This document shows positions 1-11,515 of a stretch of DNA of 64,000 bases, one piece after another (positions within the stretch are counted from its first letter, which is position 1; each line of letters opens with the position of its first letter). The notes beneath the pieces are model-generated. The model saw only the letters and a list, made by a program, of their open reading frames with translations. It was not told where the DNA came from and did not search any database. The position numbers and the translations under genes are program-made. Source of the DNA: Brassica napus. Its lineage: Eukaryota > Streptophyta > Magnoliopsida > Brassicales > Brassicaceae. The stretch covers positions 58,098,939 through 58,162,938 of the forward strand of contig NC_063445.1 in the NCBI RefSeq assembly GCF_020379485.1. The letters are read 5' to 3'.

Positions 1-1111
1 TTGATTCATTTTGTCAAATTTAAAAATTATCCGTCCAACCCGCCACTAGTTTGTTTGGAAACCCGCACCCACCCCGCATTAATCAAGCGGGCAAGCGGAT
101 ACCCGCATCAATTTAAAAAAAAAAAATTTAATGACCAAATAAAAACAAAAACAAACACACAATCAAGTTTTAACCCGACAAACACCAAACAATAAGCTAA
201 AGATCTGACAAACACACAAACCATAAGTTCTTGTTCAAACTAAAATCAAACTTGAAAACAAATTACATAGAGCTTCTATGACAGAGGTCTTCTTTCTTCC
301 CCTGACTTGAATCCTCAAAAATTTCATATGGTAAACTGCCCCCTTATACCAACACCCGGATTTACATAGATCTCCTGTTGTTTTCTCCGTCACAATACCT
401 GTAAATAGACCAGACGAGGGATGAGAACTCAACACCATCAGAGACAAACTCAGATAAACAGAGAGTCGTGAAAGAGACAAGGAGAGATATAAACTAGAGA
501 GAGAGAAACAGAGTCGTGAGAGAGACAACAAGAGAGCCAAACTAGAGAGTAAAGAGAGTATCGAAACAGAGAGACTAAGATAAGAGCCCTAAGATAAGAG
601 CCAATATACCTGGTTTATCGAGCAGGACTCAGCCGTGAGAGAGACAGAGAGTCCAGGGAGAGATCGAAACTAGAGACAGAGAGATGAGACTAGAAAGAGA
701 CTTGACAGTCGACGATTTTGATCTGCAGAGAGTCAAGAGAGCGAGAGACTCAATTTAGGGTTACGGAAAAGGGAAAAGAATACTAGAGATTAGGGCTATT
801 GGATTTGTTTTATCCCTTAAACCAATGAAAACAGCACAAAGTTACATCCTAAAATTAGAAAACGACACACACTAACAACCTAAAACACAAAAACGACGCA
901 AAACAAAACTAACAAAACAACATGTTTTCAATATAAGTGGGTGCCTGCTAACCCGTTTCCAAAATTACCATACCCGCGCTCGTCCCGCTATTTTTTTACC
1001 TGATCTGCATGACCCGCCATTTATAAAATCAGATTTTGGTTAGGTCTGCACCCGTCCCGCAGCGGGCCTAATGGGGCGGGGCCCGCGGGTGAAGAATCAA
1101 ATTCCCAGCGC
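1..1111. mobile_element. Non-autonomous hAT-like repeat, left part cut by the window edge
   Basis: GC-rich motifs of the type CCCGC/GCGGG are dense at 1-110 and 940-1105 and flank an AT-rich and GA-rich core. The right edge, around GGGCCCGCGGGTGAAG and CCCAGCGCTA near 1078-1111, resembles the termini of plant hAT-type repeats rich in CCCGC. The core at 410-780 is a degenerate GAGA tract, which creates meaningless open frames. The left terminus is at or beyond the window start, so no target duplication can be checked. The assignment is by resemblance only. Confidence 0.4.
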
Positions 1112-1854
1112 TAATAACCATCTTAAATTGCATGTTGATAAGATTCTAACTTTTATGATATTTAAATCTTAGCTATGCTCATTTATCTCAATCGCCGCAT
1201 AGCAAGCGATAAAGAGTTTATTAGATCGGTGACTTGTATACGGTTGTATCTGATCATCCATTTGAAAATTCTTGAATTATTACATTATTAAGATCATTAT
1301 CGTTATTGCTATTAGTAAATGCCCTGATTTAGTAATAAATTTAACAATACCAAACGAACATGTTCTTGATTCCTAAAGTGATGGTTGATATATGTTTACT
1401 TCAGTCTTTTATGGAATCACTTCACCTTTCACTTTAATGGTTTTAGTATCATGAATTCTTTTTGACAGCCGAAAAGCTAGTTCTAATAAATTCATTTTCC
1501 TAATGTTCTGATGCTTGCCCTAATTATTGGCTCTCTGAATAATCAAGACCACAGAAAATTTAATCACTTTTCACTTATCTGATTTATTTTCTCTAAAGGT
1601 GAATCCACATGTCGAGTTATAATTAGTAATTATTGTGTTGTATAATGCATACTCCATTAAGACTGGTCCAAAAACTCTATGCTTCGCTGCCGTCCTTGGT
1701 CCAGTTTGATGAAGAACAAATTTTTAAACAACTATAATTATCAATCAAATCGATTACATGAAAGTAAAATTTGTTTAAATCACAAAGGAAGCAATGTATT
1801 TATTTAAGAAATGCGTGTAACTTTCACGTGCAAGCACTTCCAGAGGTTCAAAAT

Positions 1855-1906
1855 GTAATGGAACAATGCTTTTTTTTTTTTGGACGTCCAGTAATGGTAC
1901 AATGCT
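1855..1906 (-). mobile_element. Micro-insertion (20 nt) with 16-nt flanking duplication
   Basis: Direct repeats GTAATGGAACAATGCT (1855-1870) and GTAATGGTACAATGCT (1891-1906) match at 15 of 16 positions. They flank a 20-nt insert (1871-1890) made of a T tract followed by GGACGTCCA. A homopolymer at one end plus a target duplication is the hallmark of target-primed reverse transcription. The insert would be the last few bases and tail of a minus-oriented retroposon. Confidence 0.6.
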
Positions 1907-3269
1907 AGTTTAGGTTTCTTAACTCGTTTTTCCTTTTTCGTTTCTTTATTCTATAGCTTTATGTTTGTTCCAATTGAAAATGTGGTCGTTGTTTTGTCAA
2001 CAAAAATGTGGTCTTGTCTAATATCACGAAAACGATATGTTTTAACATATCTCGTACTGTGTGACAAAAAGGAACATATATAACTTGTACTAATTGTTAT
2101 AATAAAGTCCGATGTGTTGTTCTTCAACTTTGAATATGTGCCACTATTAGTTAATTTGTATAACAAACTCATAAAATATAGTGTCTGTAATCTATTATCC
2201 ATACGAGTCAGCGCTACGTGACTAATTTGAATTATAGTTACATAATCGAAAATTTAGACGAAAATATGCGGATCTCCAAAACGTAGAAGTAATAGGTTCA
2301 AATGTTTTGATGTTCCGACATCAACTATATATGGTTTTATGTAAAGTTCCACCCTACTTCTAATATATGTGTATTTCAATTACATATGTTGATATGTTTG
2401 CTGTTTGTCTGAAGATCAGTTTGTCAAGTTTAATAAAAAAAACATTTGGTTAACACATGACCTGAGTTTTCACCCTCTGATATAAAAGTATATAATAGTT
2501 TTTTTCCTCTACACAAAAGTATAAAATACTTCCAACTTGTACAAGTAATGGAATACTGAATATCATGTCACTATAACTTTAAATTAACGCAAAGTGTAGG
2601 TGCAAAGAACCATGAATAGTAAACATATTGTAATTAAATATGTTTGAAAACGGATAGTAACGAATATTAAGATCAATAGAGTACTGGTAGTAGTAGCAGC
2701 AGTGAGGTCCAGTCAAAATCATTTCCAAGAGAAAGTGATCGTGACGAATTACAGACAAAGTGATCGGAATATTTTAAAAAAAAGAAGAAGAAGAGAGGAT
2801 TACGAATAAGTATGGTAAGTTTTGAACCCATTGTTTCTCAGTGGAGAATTTTAATTAATAATATTAAAAATAAATATTGATTTCAAATGAAATTATAGTC
2901 CAATTTTTTTTTTCGTTTTCTAGGTGTACGTTAATACGGATTTGAAATTTTTTTTTTTTTTTGAAAAAAGGTTGGATTTGTAAAGTTTTTGTACGAGTAA
3001 TCAGTTCATCGATCTATAGAATAACGAAAACAATTATTTAATAGGCCTTTTTATAAGTAATATAGCAAATATATTCCAAGTGTTTTAAAAACCGCTACGT
3101 TAATCTTTACGTGATATGCATATACAATAACGAAAACAATGATCAACTTTGTTGCATATCGAAGAAAAACTGTTTTTATAAAACATATATACAATATAAA
3201 GACACTGAAACTGAAAGGAAAACTGCAGAAAATAACTTATAACTCAAAAAGAAAAGAACCTTATATAGT

Positions 3270-3316
3270 AAACTAGAGTTCGAATTGTACCCCAAAAAAA
3301 AAACTAGAGTTCGAAT
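3270..3316 (+). mobile_element. Micro-insertion (15 nt) with perfect 16-nt flanking duplication
   Basis: AAACTAGAGTTCGAAT occurs at 3270-3285 and again at 3301-3316 without a mismatch. Between the copies lies TGTACCCC followed by seven A. This looks like a plus-oriented, almost completely 5'-truncated retroposon insertion. Confidence 0.65.
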
Positions 3317-4273
3317 CTAACCGAATTATATTCCAATAACTTGGTTCGATACCTCGATTTTCACTAAACGAATTAACCGATTAGGCTATATGCTTGATTC
3401 AACGAGTTAACTTTTTGTTGGACAATTAAAATGGGCCCGAACATGACCAATGTAATAACCTGAATGGACTTTTTCATTTGAATGAAACAAGTCCAACAAA
3501 AAAACACCAAAGTGCGTACCCGTCCAAGCCAAGCCTTGAGACATTGTCACCTAAGGTACAAGACGTGATGAAGCTTCTTGGTTATTTTTTTTATACAAAG
3601 ACTGCAAATGGAGCTTTATTTGGATAAATACTGAAGAAAAAAAAGAAAATCAATTGGTATGAATTTCTTTTTCAGATGTAAATTTGGAATATTCTTTGAG
3701 ACCTCAATCTAACCTACTCAACAACAAAGAAAAAAACAGCTCACTTACCCTTTAATATAGTTCTATAAATTGAGACCCAATGTTTATATTTATCACATAT
3801 ATAAGTTACATAACAGAAACCGTTGAAACCAATTATTATTCTTAATCTAGTTAAAAGCTAGTGAATAATTAATTAATTGCCATATTATTTTCGGTACCCT
3901 ATTATTTTACTCAAGATCCTTGGGTTTTATTGTAAAACTTAAATTCACACCGACACATTCTGTAAACTTATAATAGATACTGGTAAAAATAGAAATACAA
4001 ATTAATCTTTACATTAAAAAAAAACAGAAATAATCATATCTTAACATAAAGATCTTCTCTGCCCTCTGAATATAAATCATATCAGCTCGCTGAAATTATC
4101 TGTTACTTGCAAAATCAAAAGACACGATAACTTTCGGTAAACCCTGAAAATTCTCTTTTGATCTTCTCTTCTCTTTTAGGGTTCTAAATTTTTAGGGTTA
4201 CGTAAAACCTTTTGAATTCTCTAACTTTTTGTTTTTTTTTTCTTAAAGGATTAGAGATTTGTAAAGAAAAAAG

Positions 4274-5599
4274 ATGGGTAATTTATTCTGCTGTATCCAA
4301 GTCGACCAATCAACAGTAGCCATCAAAGAAACGTTTGGGAAGTTCGAAGATGTTCTTGAGCCTGGTTGTCACTTTCTTCCATGGTGCCTTGGTCAGCAAG
4401 TTGCTGGTCACCTCTCTCTAAGGCTTCAGCAGTTAGATGTTCGTTGCGAGACTAAGACAAAGGTTTCAACTTTTTTTTTATCTCTTGGCAGAGTCTTGAT
4501 GGGTTTAGGTTTAGTACTAATCTTGTTTCGTGTGTTTGTGTTGTTGCAGGATAATGTGTTTGTTAATGTTGTTGCGTCTATTCAGTACCGTGCCTTGGCT
4601 AATAAGGCTAATGATGCGTTTTACAAGCTTAGTAACACTAGGAGTCAGATCCAAGCTTATGTCTTTGATGGTAAGTTTAAACTTTAAACAACGTTGATTT
4701 AGAAAGTAATGAATATGTTATTGAAAGTGACTTTTATTTTTTTCTTCAGTGATCAGAGCAAGTGTCCCGAAGCTGCTTCTTGATGATGTCTTTGAGCAGA
4801 AGAATGAGATTGCCAAAGCTGTTGAAGAAGAGCTCGAGAAGGCAATGTCTGCTTACGGTTTTGAGATTGTGCAAACTCTCATCGTTGATATTGAGCCTGA
4901 TGAACATGTCAAACGAGCCATGAACGAAATCAACGCTGGTAACAAAACCTTCTCATCATTTGATTTATAGAATTATTAATTCTTTCTTGTCTAAAAATTC
5001 ATATCTAATGGTTCAATTTACACGCTTAAAATTTACGCAAAAATTTTAACTAATAATTTATTATTTTTAGTCAAAATCTAAATTGTTTAGTATAAACTAT
5101 GAAACAATTAGAAGTTTCACTTATTTTTAAAATCTAAATAGAACAAAAAAAATATCTAGAGAATATTAAATTGCCATATTATTTATACTTATTCTTCTTT
5201 CTTGTATATTTGACTTCTTGCTTCTTGTTTATAGCTGCAAGGATGAGATTGGCTGCAAACGAAAAGGCAGAAGCTGAGAAAATCCTGCAGATTAAGAGAG
5301 CTGAAGGTGAAGCTGAGGCCAAGTATCTATCTGGTCTAGGTATAGCTCGTCAGAGGCAAGCTATTGTTGACGGTTTACGCGACAGTGTCTTGGGATTCTC
5401 TGTGAATGTGCCTGGGACAACTGCTAAAGATGTGATGGACATGGTGCTTGTTACGCAGTACTTTGACACGATGAAGGAGATTGGTGCCAGTTCCAAATCT
5501 TCCGCTGTGTTCATACCTCACGGACCAGGAGCGGTTCGTGATGTGGCTACTCAGATCAGAGATGGGCTCCTTCAAGGGTCCTTTGCTGAGCAGTCTTGA
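4274..5599 (+). CDS. HIR1: Hypersensitive-induced response protein (SPFH/prohibitin-domain), HIR1-like
   Basis: HIR proteins are plant SPFH/band-7 proteins that oligomerise in plasma-membrane microdomains and associate with immune receptors. The gene has four exons: 4274-4462, 4550-4670, 4750-4938 and 5235-5599. All junctions are GT..AG, and together they give 864 nt, or 287 residues (the Arabidopsis proteins have about 286). The start MGNLFCC carries a myristoylation-type Gly2 and two likely palmitoylated cysteines. The PHB domain spans about residues 10-190. A charged coiled region follows around residues 165-215 ([20 protein letters not shown]). The first 60 residues are nearly invariant in this family. 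Calling it HIR1 rather than the close paralogue HIR2 rests on synteny with Arabidopsis chromosome 5. No defect is visible. Confidence 0.93.
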
Positions 5600-7107
5600 A
5601 TGTGGATGTATTGAGTTTATGTTCTTGTTGCTTTTGCTAAGCTTATGGTTTGACTTAAGATTGGAGTGCTAACTTAGCTTTATGTTTTTTTTTAATTAAT
5701 TTTTATTTCAACTATTTGTGTGGATTGAAAACATATATTATCATTATATTAGTAACAATGTTTTTTTTTTCTTCTTATTCTGTCAATTTAATTTCTATTT
5801 TCTAAACAAATCAGATAAGATAAGCAAAGTCAACAACGAAGGCGTTGAATGGTGTCCATGACCATGTACTTAAGAACTTGAATGATTTTATCTCAAATTG
5901 TGGACCATTTACATATTCATATAAGTGTAATGCGTCAAACACGTTATTTTCCAAATGAAGCTTTTTGATATGATCTAACGGCTAATCTGATCAGTTTCAG
6001 TTGAATCGCACTTGGTGCTAAAAAGTAAAGAGTAGACGACTTCTCAACATCCGTTTTGTTGTGTTTATATTTTATTTTACTAGTATATATAAGTTACTAA
6101 AATTAACGCAATAAAATGCGTTTATCCAAGTACTTTCACCGCAGCTCTAACTTATTATTGTTGATAAATTCTATAGCTAATATGTTTCTTTCACGTGTAG
6201 TCATTGGCATTGCCGAGGTGATAATTAAGATGTTTTGTTTCATTACCTATGGGTGTTGAAATCTCATAGGAAACTTCATTCACCATGCCCACGCTATTAG
6301 TGCCATTTCCTTATAATGGCAACTAGACATTGGCATTGTCATAGGATTTGCAGGGGCTTATAAATAGGATCAATAATACATCTCAGAAAGACAAAAGGTT
6401 TCTTTTCACATGGTGAGAATCATATTGATATGAAATGATTCTGAAATTTTAATAGTTATATGATGGTGATGTATGAAGTTGGCACGATGCTACCTACTAG
6501 ACCTAATAATAAACGATTATAGATGCTAGCTAGAAGTAGAAATTTCAGCTTTTTGGTTATTAGACATTGAAGTGTGTTATTGTTTCCATTTTCATGGTGT
6601 AATAATTAAGTTGTCATCTTGTCCTTCAGTATTACTCTATATTTCAACTCAATTTCCCTCGGAATTATTTTACCATCGTCTTGCATGGTAAAATATTTTC
6701 TTACTTAAAAAAAAAGATTTTCTTACTTTTTTTTATCACCACTTTTGTTTTGTTAACGTACCAAAGTATCATTCTATTGAGTTCGTTTAAAGATAAAGAA
6801 GATATCATCATCTTTCTTAGAGATGAAGTTCATTAGATTGTAAGATCAGCTGATCCATACGAATGCATTGTAATGGTCTTGAATTATTAAAAACAGAAAC
6901 CTAAAGTTCACAGACTTACGAATGTTGACATCAGAATTACCAAAATATATTAAGCTGAAAAGCATAATATTACAAAACATATGGTTTTTGTACAATTTAC
7001 AACACGTAAAATAAACAAGCAACTCTGGTTGGTAATAAAACCCCAAAAGTTGCAGTATAGAATCATATAATATACATTAATTTAATTTGTGTTTGAAATA
7101 GAGTTTA
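5600..7107. other. Spacer between HIR1 and a gene relic
   Basis: This is AT-rich sequence with the HIR1 3' UTR at its left end. I see no supported gene. A micro-insertion lies at 6695-6728. Confidence 0.5.
6695..6728 (+). mobile_element. Micro-insertion (10 nt) with 12-nt flanking duplication
   Basis: ATTTTCTTACTT at 6695-6706 and 6717-6728 flanks nine A and a G (6707-6716). It is the shortest member of the series, and replication slippage is a weaker alternative because the insert is nearly pure A. Confidence 0.4.
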
Positions 7108-7310
7108 TTAGTTGGCGGTGGTGCATCTGTTGATACTGCACTACCTTTAGCTTGTTCAGCCTCGTGAACAAGTTTCACGATCTCATCTTTCTCTAAGACC
7201 ATAGCTTGAATTTTATCTGTTTATCAGCCTTGTTGTGTTCCTCATCGCTATCGCCATGATTCTTGACTTCCTTTTCTTCGGTTTCTCCTATTTTTCTCAA
7301 TGAAAGTCAG
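7090..7310 (-). pseudogene. Relic of a short Lys/Glu-rich protein gene
   Basis: The minus strand encodes an acidic and lysine-rich stretch in two frames: a GETEEKEVKNHGDSDEEHNK part followed, one frame over, by a part reading KIQAMVLEKDEIVKLVHEAE that ends in a stop near 7081. The frame break is near 7215, and no start codon or splice site joins the parts. The conserved look of both halves suggests a decayed gene. Its place next to HIR1 fits a small unknown Arabidopsis gene in the same position, but I cannot name it with certainty. Confidence 0.35.
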
Positions 7311-8091
7311 GTTTGATTTTCTTACTCCTAGATAGTGCTTAAAAGTCTAAAATGTTTCTTGTGGAATCGCGAATCACCCCCTAGTGGCAAAAGGATGTTC
7401 AGCTAATTTAGGCATTCTAATCACAGCCGTCGAAATTACTAGCTGCTATAACGAGACTTAATGGATTTTCATATTTTTCCAATTTTCTATCTTTTAGATT
7501 TTTGGTTTTGTGGAATAATGAATCTATTAAGCTCATCCACCGAGTCCCAACTTGCCACAATTTATAACTACTTCAAGTCCTTTTCTGCTTTGAGAGAAAG
7601 TGCGTTCTCTTACGCTAAAAGCATAAATACCATTGAGTAATGTTTATCAATCTCAAAAGATATTAATGTGTATATTCTCATAATGTAATACAGTGTTATA
7701 AATACACACAAATAACAAATAAATTCACAATCCTTCCATTTTAAAAAACGAAAACCAAAGTTTCTAGCTAGTTTCATTGCTCGATGTGAATGAAAAGTGG
7801 GAACCTGCTAGTTTGATCACTCAACTAATAGATATCCAAAGCTGTTTTGACAAGAGCCACCTACCTTGATTTAATAATAGGTATTAAAAGAAAGCAAGTC
7901 AAACCTTGATCCACAAGTCAGCTCAGTCATTTGATTGCTTGCCTTAAAAATATTATTGAGATTTTTTTATCACACAAAGGGTAGCAAGAATCATTACCAT
8001 GCTGGTTTCTAAGCTATAAGAGAGACTGTACAAAGACAAAAGAGTCATATCTGGTCTCAGACTCTCAGGCAACACACAAAAGAGGATATAA
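7311..8091. other. Spacer downstream of the CASP-like gene
   Basis: AT-rich sequence with no supported gene. Its right end would include the 3' UTR of the minus-strand CASP-like gene. Confidence 0.45.
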
Positions 8092-10164
8092 CTAAGAGGA
8101 AGCATGAGTGAATAGCCTGTAAGAAGAAATCAAAGCGCTGACCGCAAACGCCCCAAACGCTACAAAAGAAACCGCGATGGACGTGGTTGCCATTTGAGTA
8201 AACTCATCTTTGCCCCAATTAGATATCCAATCATCAACTCGAGTAGCAGCACATGAAGAAGCCGACATCAGAAGATATGCAAGAAACTAAAAGCTCATTA
8301 GAATCAATATGCTTAGATTACAAATGCAAAACGTTAAAAGGCGCCACTCACTTGATCCATGAAGAAGACGAAGATGTTATGAAATCCACAGTTTAACATG
8401 TAATTCTCTTTCGCGATGTAGCAAGCAGCGTCACAAACTTCAAATGCAGAGTATACGAATGCTATAACGTTCACAAACAAAGAATACCTGCAAAAGTTCG
8501 TGTTGTCAGCATGGTCTACCCTAAGATTTCAAAAACTTTAAACAACTTTAGTAAAGATTTCAAAATCCTTTTTAAATAATTGAGGAATATATATATTAAC
8601 TCTAAAAATTTGGGGACTCAAATCAATCTATCAGTTAGTCATGTGGGTTCGGTTACTTTGAGTTTTTCGGATTGGTTAATTCGGTTCAACCGAAATCTTC
8701 GTAATTAAATTGAAACAAAAAATTTTGGTTCAGTTCGGTTTTTGGTTAGTTCGATTTCAAAATTTTGTACCAAATTTTTTGAATTCAGTTAAATTTTGGT
8801 TTAAATAGGTTTAAAATTTAAAAAAATGATTAAAATAGGTTATTTCGGTTCAGATTTTTGTTAGTTTTTGGGGTGGGCAAAAAAACCGGATCCGAATTAT
8901 GGAACCAAACAGACCCGAAAAAACCGAAACCGAACAAACCAAATTTATGAATTACCCAATCATTGGATACTGAAATTTTATATCCGAATAACCAGAATCG
9001 AACCCGTACCGAACCGATAACCGAATAATACCCATATAGAACCAGATGAAAAACCCTTATACACTTACCTTATACATATATCTTTATGGTTTATATTTTA
9101 TACACTTGCCATTTTTTATTGATCAACACTTATCTTATAGGTGAAGCTTGTATTGTTTGGATGTTTTATGCTCACAATTTGAATTTTGGTTTCTGAATGA
9201 GGAAATTGTTTGAATGTTATTCCAGTATTGGATTTATTTATTTGCAAGTACATCAGATTAATTTTGGGTAATATGGTTACAAAGTAACCATTTAGAACCG
9301 AACCCGATTGGAACTTTTTTGGTTCTAATATGGTTACCAAACTTTAGGAACCGAAAGAACCGAGAACTGAAAGAACCGACCCGAACCAAACCGAAGAACC
9401 AAACGCCCACCCCTACTTTGGTTGGTTATTATGGGTTTCGATTTTTTTTATAAACAAATTGAACGAACCAATTGAAAACTGATTTTTTAATTGCCTAATC
9501 GAATTGAACATCCTAACCGAACTAAACCGAACTCTTTGGTTCGTTCTTGCCTAGTTTCACTCGGTTCCCAGGACAGGCTTTGGTTGTTAGTTTCAATTTT
9601 CAACTCTAAACCCTAAAAAAAGTAAAGAAGAAGAGAGTGACGTGACCTGTACTCTTTGTAGTGATCATAGGAGTCACCGCTCCACCCTTTAGTTTTATCA
9701 GCCGCCATGATCGAAAACGATACCACGCACAAAACTACTTCGCTCACTCTAAACCCTAGCGCCGCCATAGCCACCGATCCATCTCTTCTCGCTCTGTTCG
9801 CCGTCGTAGCCGCCGCAGATTCTCCAGCCTTCCTCGCCGTAGTCTGCGGACCTTCCTCTCTCACCCAGCGGTTGAGCACCACCATAGACGACGGAGACTT
9901 ATCGGAAGAAGAGTTCGTCGGAGCCGCTGCTCTCGCATTTCTCTGATACCGCGGCGGCGGCGGATACTGAGGCGGAGGCGGCGGAAGAGGCGGGAACTTG
10001 CCGTTGGGGTACTCGAGTTTGAAAGGAGAAGCCTCGGGGGAGACGTAACGGCTCTCCGGCGGTGGATCTCCGGCGTCTGAGAGAGGGGAGTGGAATCGAA
10101 GAGGAGAGAGTGGCGATTCGATGTAGCTCTGTGGTTCTGAGTTCGATGAGGTGGTTCGCTTCAT
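8092..10164 (-). CDS. CASP-like four-helix membrane protein (CASPL4A group)
   Basis: CASP-like proteins are four-helix membrane proteins related to the scaffold of the Casparian strip. This one has three exons on the minus strand: 9647-10164, 8352-8487 and 8092-8286. They total 849 nt, or 282 residues, with clean GT..AG junctions. The start MKRTTSSNSEPQSY opens a long disordered N-terminus with a run of proline (about residues 58-71), as in the CASPL4A subgroup. Membrane helices begin near residue 140 (ALGFRVSEVVLCVVSFSIMA). The exon 1/2 junction falls in the conserved KEYRY segment, and the C-terminus ends in SSYRLFTHASS. Intron 1 (8488-9646) is swollen by nested repeats, listed separately. 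The place between HIR1 and SWEET5 fits At5g62820. Confidence 0.88.
8640..9560. repeat. Inverted GGTTCGG/CCGAACC-rich repeat hosting a nested element in CASPL intron 1
   Basis: The left part (8645-8830) is rich in GGTTCGGTT and TTTGGTT. The right part (9420-9560) holds the complementary ACCGAAC and AACCAA motifs, so the two sides can pair as a large imperfect inverted repeat. The nested hAT-like element at 8870-9413 separates them. The whole block sits between exons 1 and 2 of the CASP-like gene. Confidence 0.5.
8870..9413. mobile_element. Nested non-autonomous hAT-like element
   Basis: The left terminus GGGGTGGGCAAAAAAACC and the right terminus ...CGCCCACCCC are inverted repeats (GGGGTGGGC). 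Subterminal motifs such as ACCGAACC and CCCGAA are repeated on both sides. Flanking octamers TAGTTTTT and TACTTTGG are only partly alike, as expected of an old hAT 8-bp duplication. There is no coding capacity. Confidence 0.5.
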
Positions 10165-11515
10165 GGTGGAGGAGATCGCCAGTTCGATTCTCCGGCGACG
10201 AGCTTTTGTGTGTGTTTGTGCAGTGAGAAAGTGTGAGAAAAAGAAACTTTTTTCTAATTTATTTTCGCGGCAATGGAAAAAGAGGAAAGGTGAGCGGGAC
10301 CCACTTTCTTATTTCTTCGTGGAGAATTAAACGCCTCAGTGATCCACTGTGACGCTTCTACTAGTGCACCTGCTGCACCTAGATATTGTTAACCAATAGT
10401 GATTCACCGCGTGTCACAATGGATAATCAGTGTGCACTCAGATGTTACTTATGACGCAATCATAAGATGTGTTAGCTGATTTTATTTGCTCTTTTTACTA
10501 TCCATAAAGATTCCATATTGCTAAAGTAATATACCAGCTTACTAAATAAAATACACGCATGCGATATGCATTTTTCAGTTCTGTTAGATTTTCTTACTAA
10601 TCACGAATTTTTAGTCAATACATGTAATAGCATAAAAGGGTATTTCATTAAAGTAGAGCGTCATTGATCTCTATCAATTATTTTTGTTTTCAGTCTTGTC
10701 AAATATTTTGTAGTTTTTTGAGCATTCCCATTTGAATCAAATGTCTTCTCTCTTTAAAGTAACAAAAAAGTAAAATATTAAAAGCATTGTTTTGCCTTTT
10801 GCTCTTTGTTTAAAGCACAAAGCGATCCACCCACTCCTGCTTATTTTTTCTCTTTTGTTTTTTAATTTATGTCATTACCATATGAATTTTCAAAATCCAT
10901 CGTCACAACTCTTTCTTTTTTTCATCTTACAAGCATTTCTTTTTGTTGGGAATAATCGGTTGCAAAATTAAAGTTGTTCTTGAATCAGTTTAAACCAGAT
11001 GGAAGCGATGATTTAGCAGCCTGATAAGCTCTCTTGTGTAAGGCAAGAGCCAGCAGTTTCGGTCACAGGCTCCTAATATACTAGACTTGGTGAGTAAATA
11101 CACTATTTGATTTCAGGTTCAAGGATCCTTAACCGGCCAGAACCACAACAAAACCTAAGACAAGAGAACCTCTGTTACTCTGATCTTAAACATCAAACCG
11201 TAATCGACGAGTTTTTTTCTCCAAAAGTGTTATAAAATAATCTAATAATGTAACAAAATTACATAAGATTCACAACTTCGTCAAAGTTATAATCATTTCA
11301 AATTTCAACAAAAAAAAAATGAAACCCCTTTCTTTCTTCGTACTCAAGAAACTTTTAACTTCAAGGGTGGTTCCTCTTCTTCATTATTTTTGTATTTTCG
11401 GTGGCATTTCTTCCGATACTAAACCTAACGATGAAGCTGGTCTTACTAAACCTAACGATGAAGCTTCTTGTAAAACAGAAGAAAAATGGAAAAGTTCAAT
11501 CCGTAGCTGAAATTA
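10165..11515. other. Spacer between CASP-like gene and SWEET5 copy 1; contains left edge of the tandem duplication
   Basis: The first 100 bases are the leader and promoter of the minus-strand CASP-like gene. From about 10760 the sequence is duplicated at 15235-15271 plus 18944 onward, which marks the left edge of the duplicated SWEET5 unit. At 10785-10800 (AAAAGCATTGTTTTGCC) the site is free of the LINE that interrupts the second unit. I see no gene other than the 3' UTR of SWEET5 copy 1. Confidence 0.6.

Larger units (their letters stand above)
1112..4273. other. AT-rich spacer upstream of HIR1
   Basis: I see no gene here. The stretch holds two very short poly-A/T insertions flanked by direct repeats (listed separately) and homopolymer runs near 2945. 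The last 100 bases read as the HIR1 leader: pyrimidine-rich, with two AGGGTT telo-box-like motifs near 4178 and 4195. Confidence 0.6.

Noticed and set aside
235..540. 101-codon minus-strand frame rich in Leu and Ser
   Set aside because: It is the translation of a GAGA/CTCT low-complexity tract inside a repeat; no protein-like composition.
2930..2990. T tract flanked by GGATTTG repeats, considered as a tenth micro-insertion
   Set aside because: Only seven bases of flanking repeat are shared, too short to support a target duplication.
9707..9946. 79-codon plus-strand frame
   Set aside because: Antisense of the first exon of the CASP-like gene, which has clear family identity on the minus strand.
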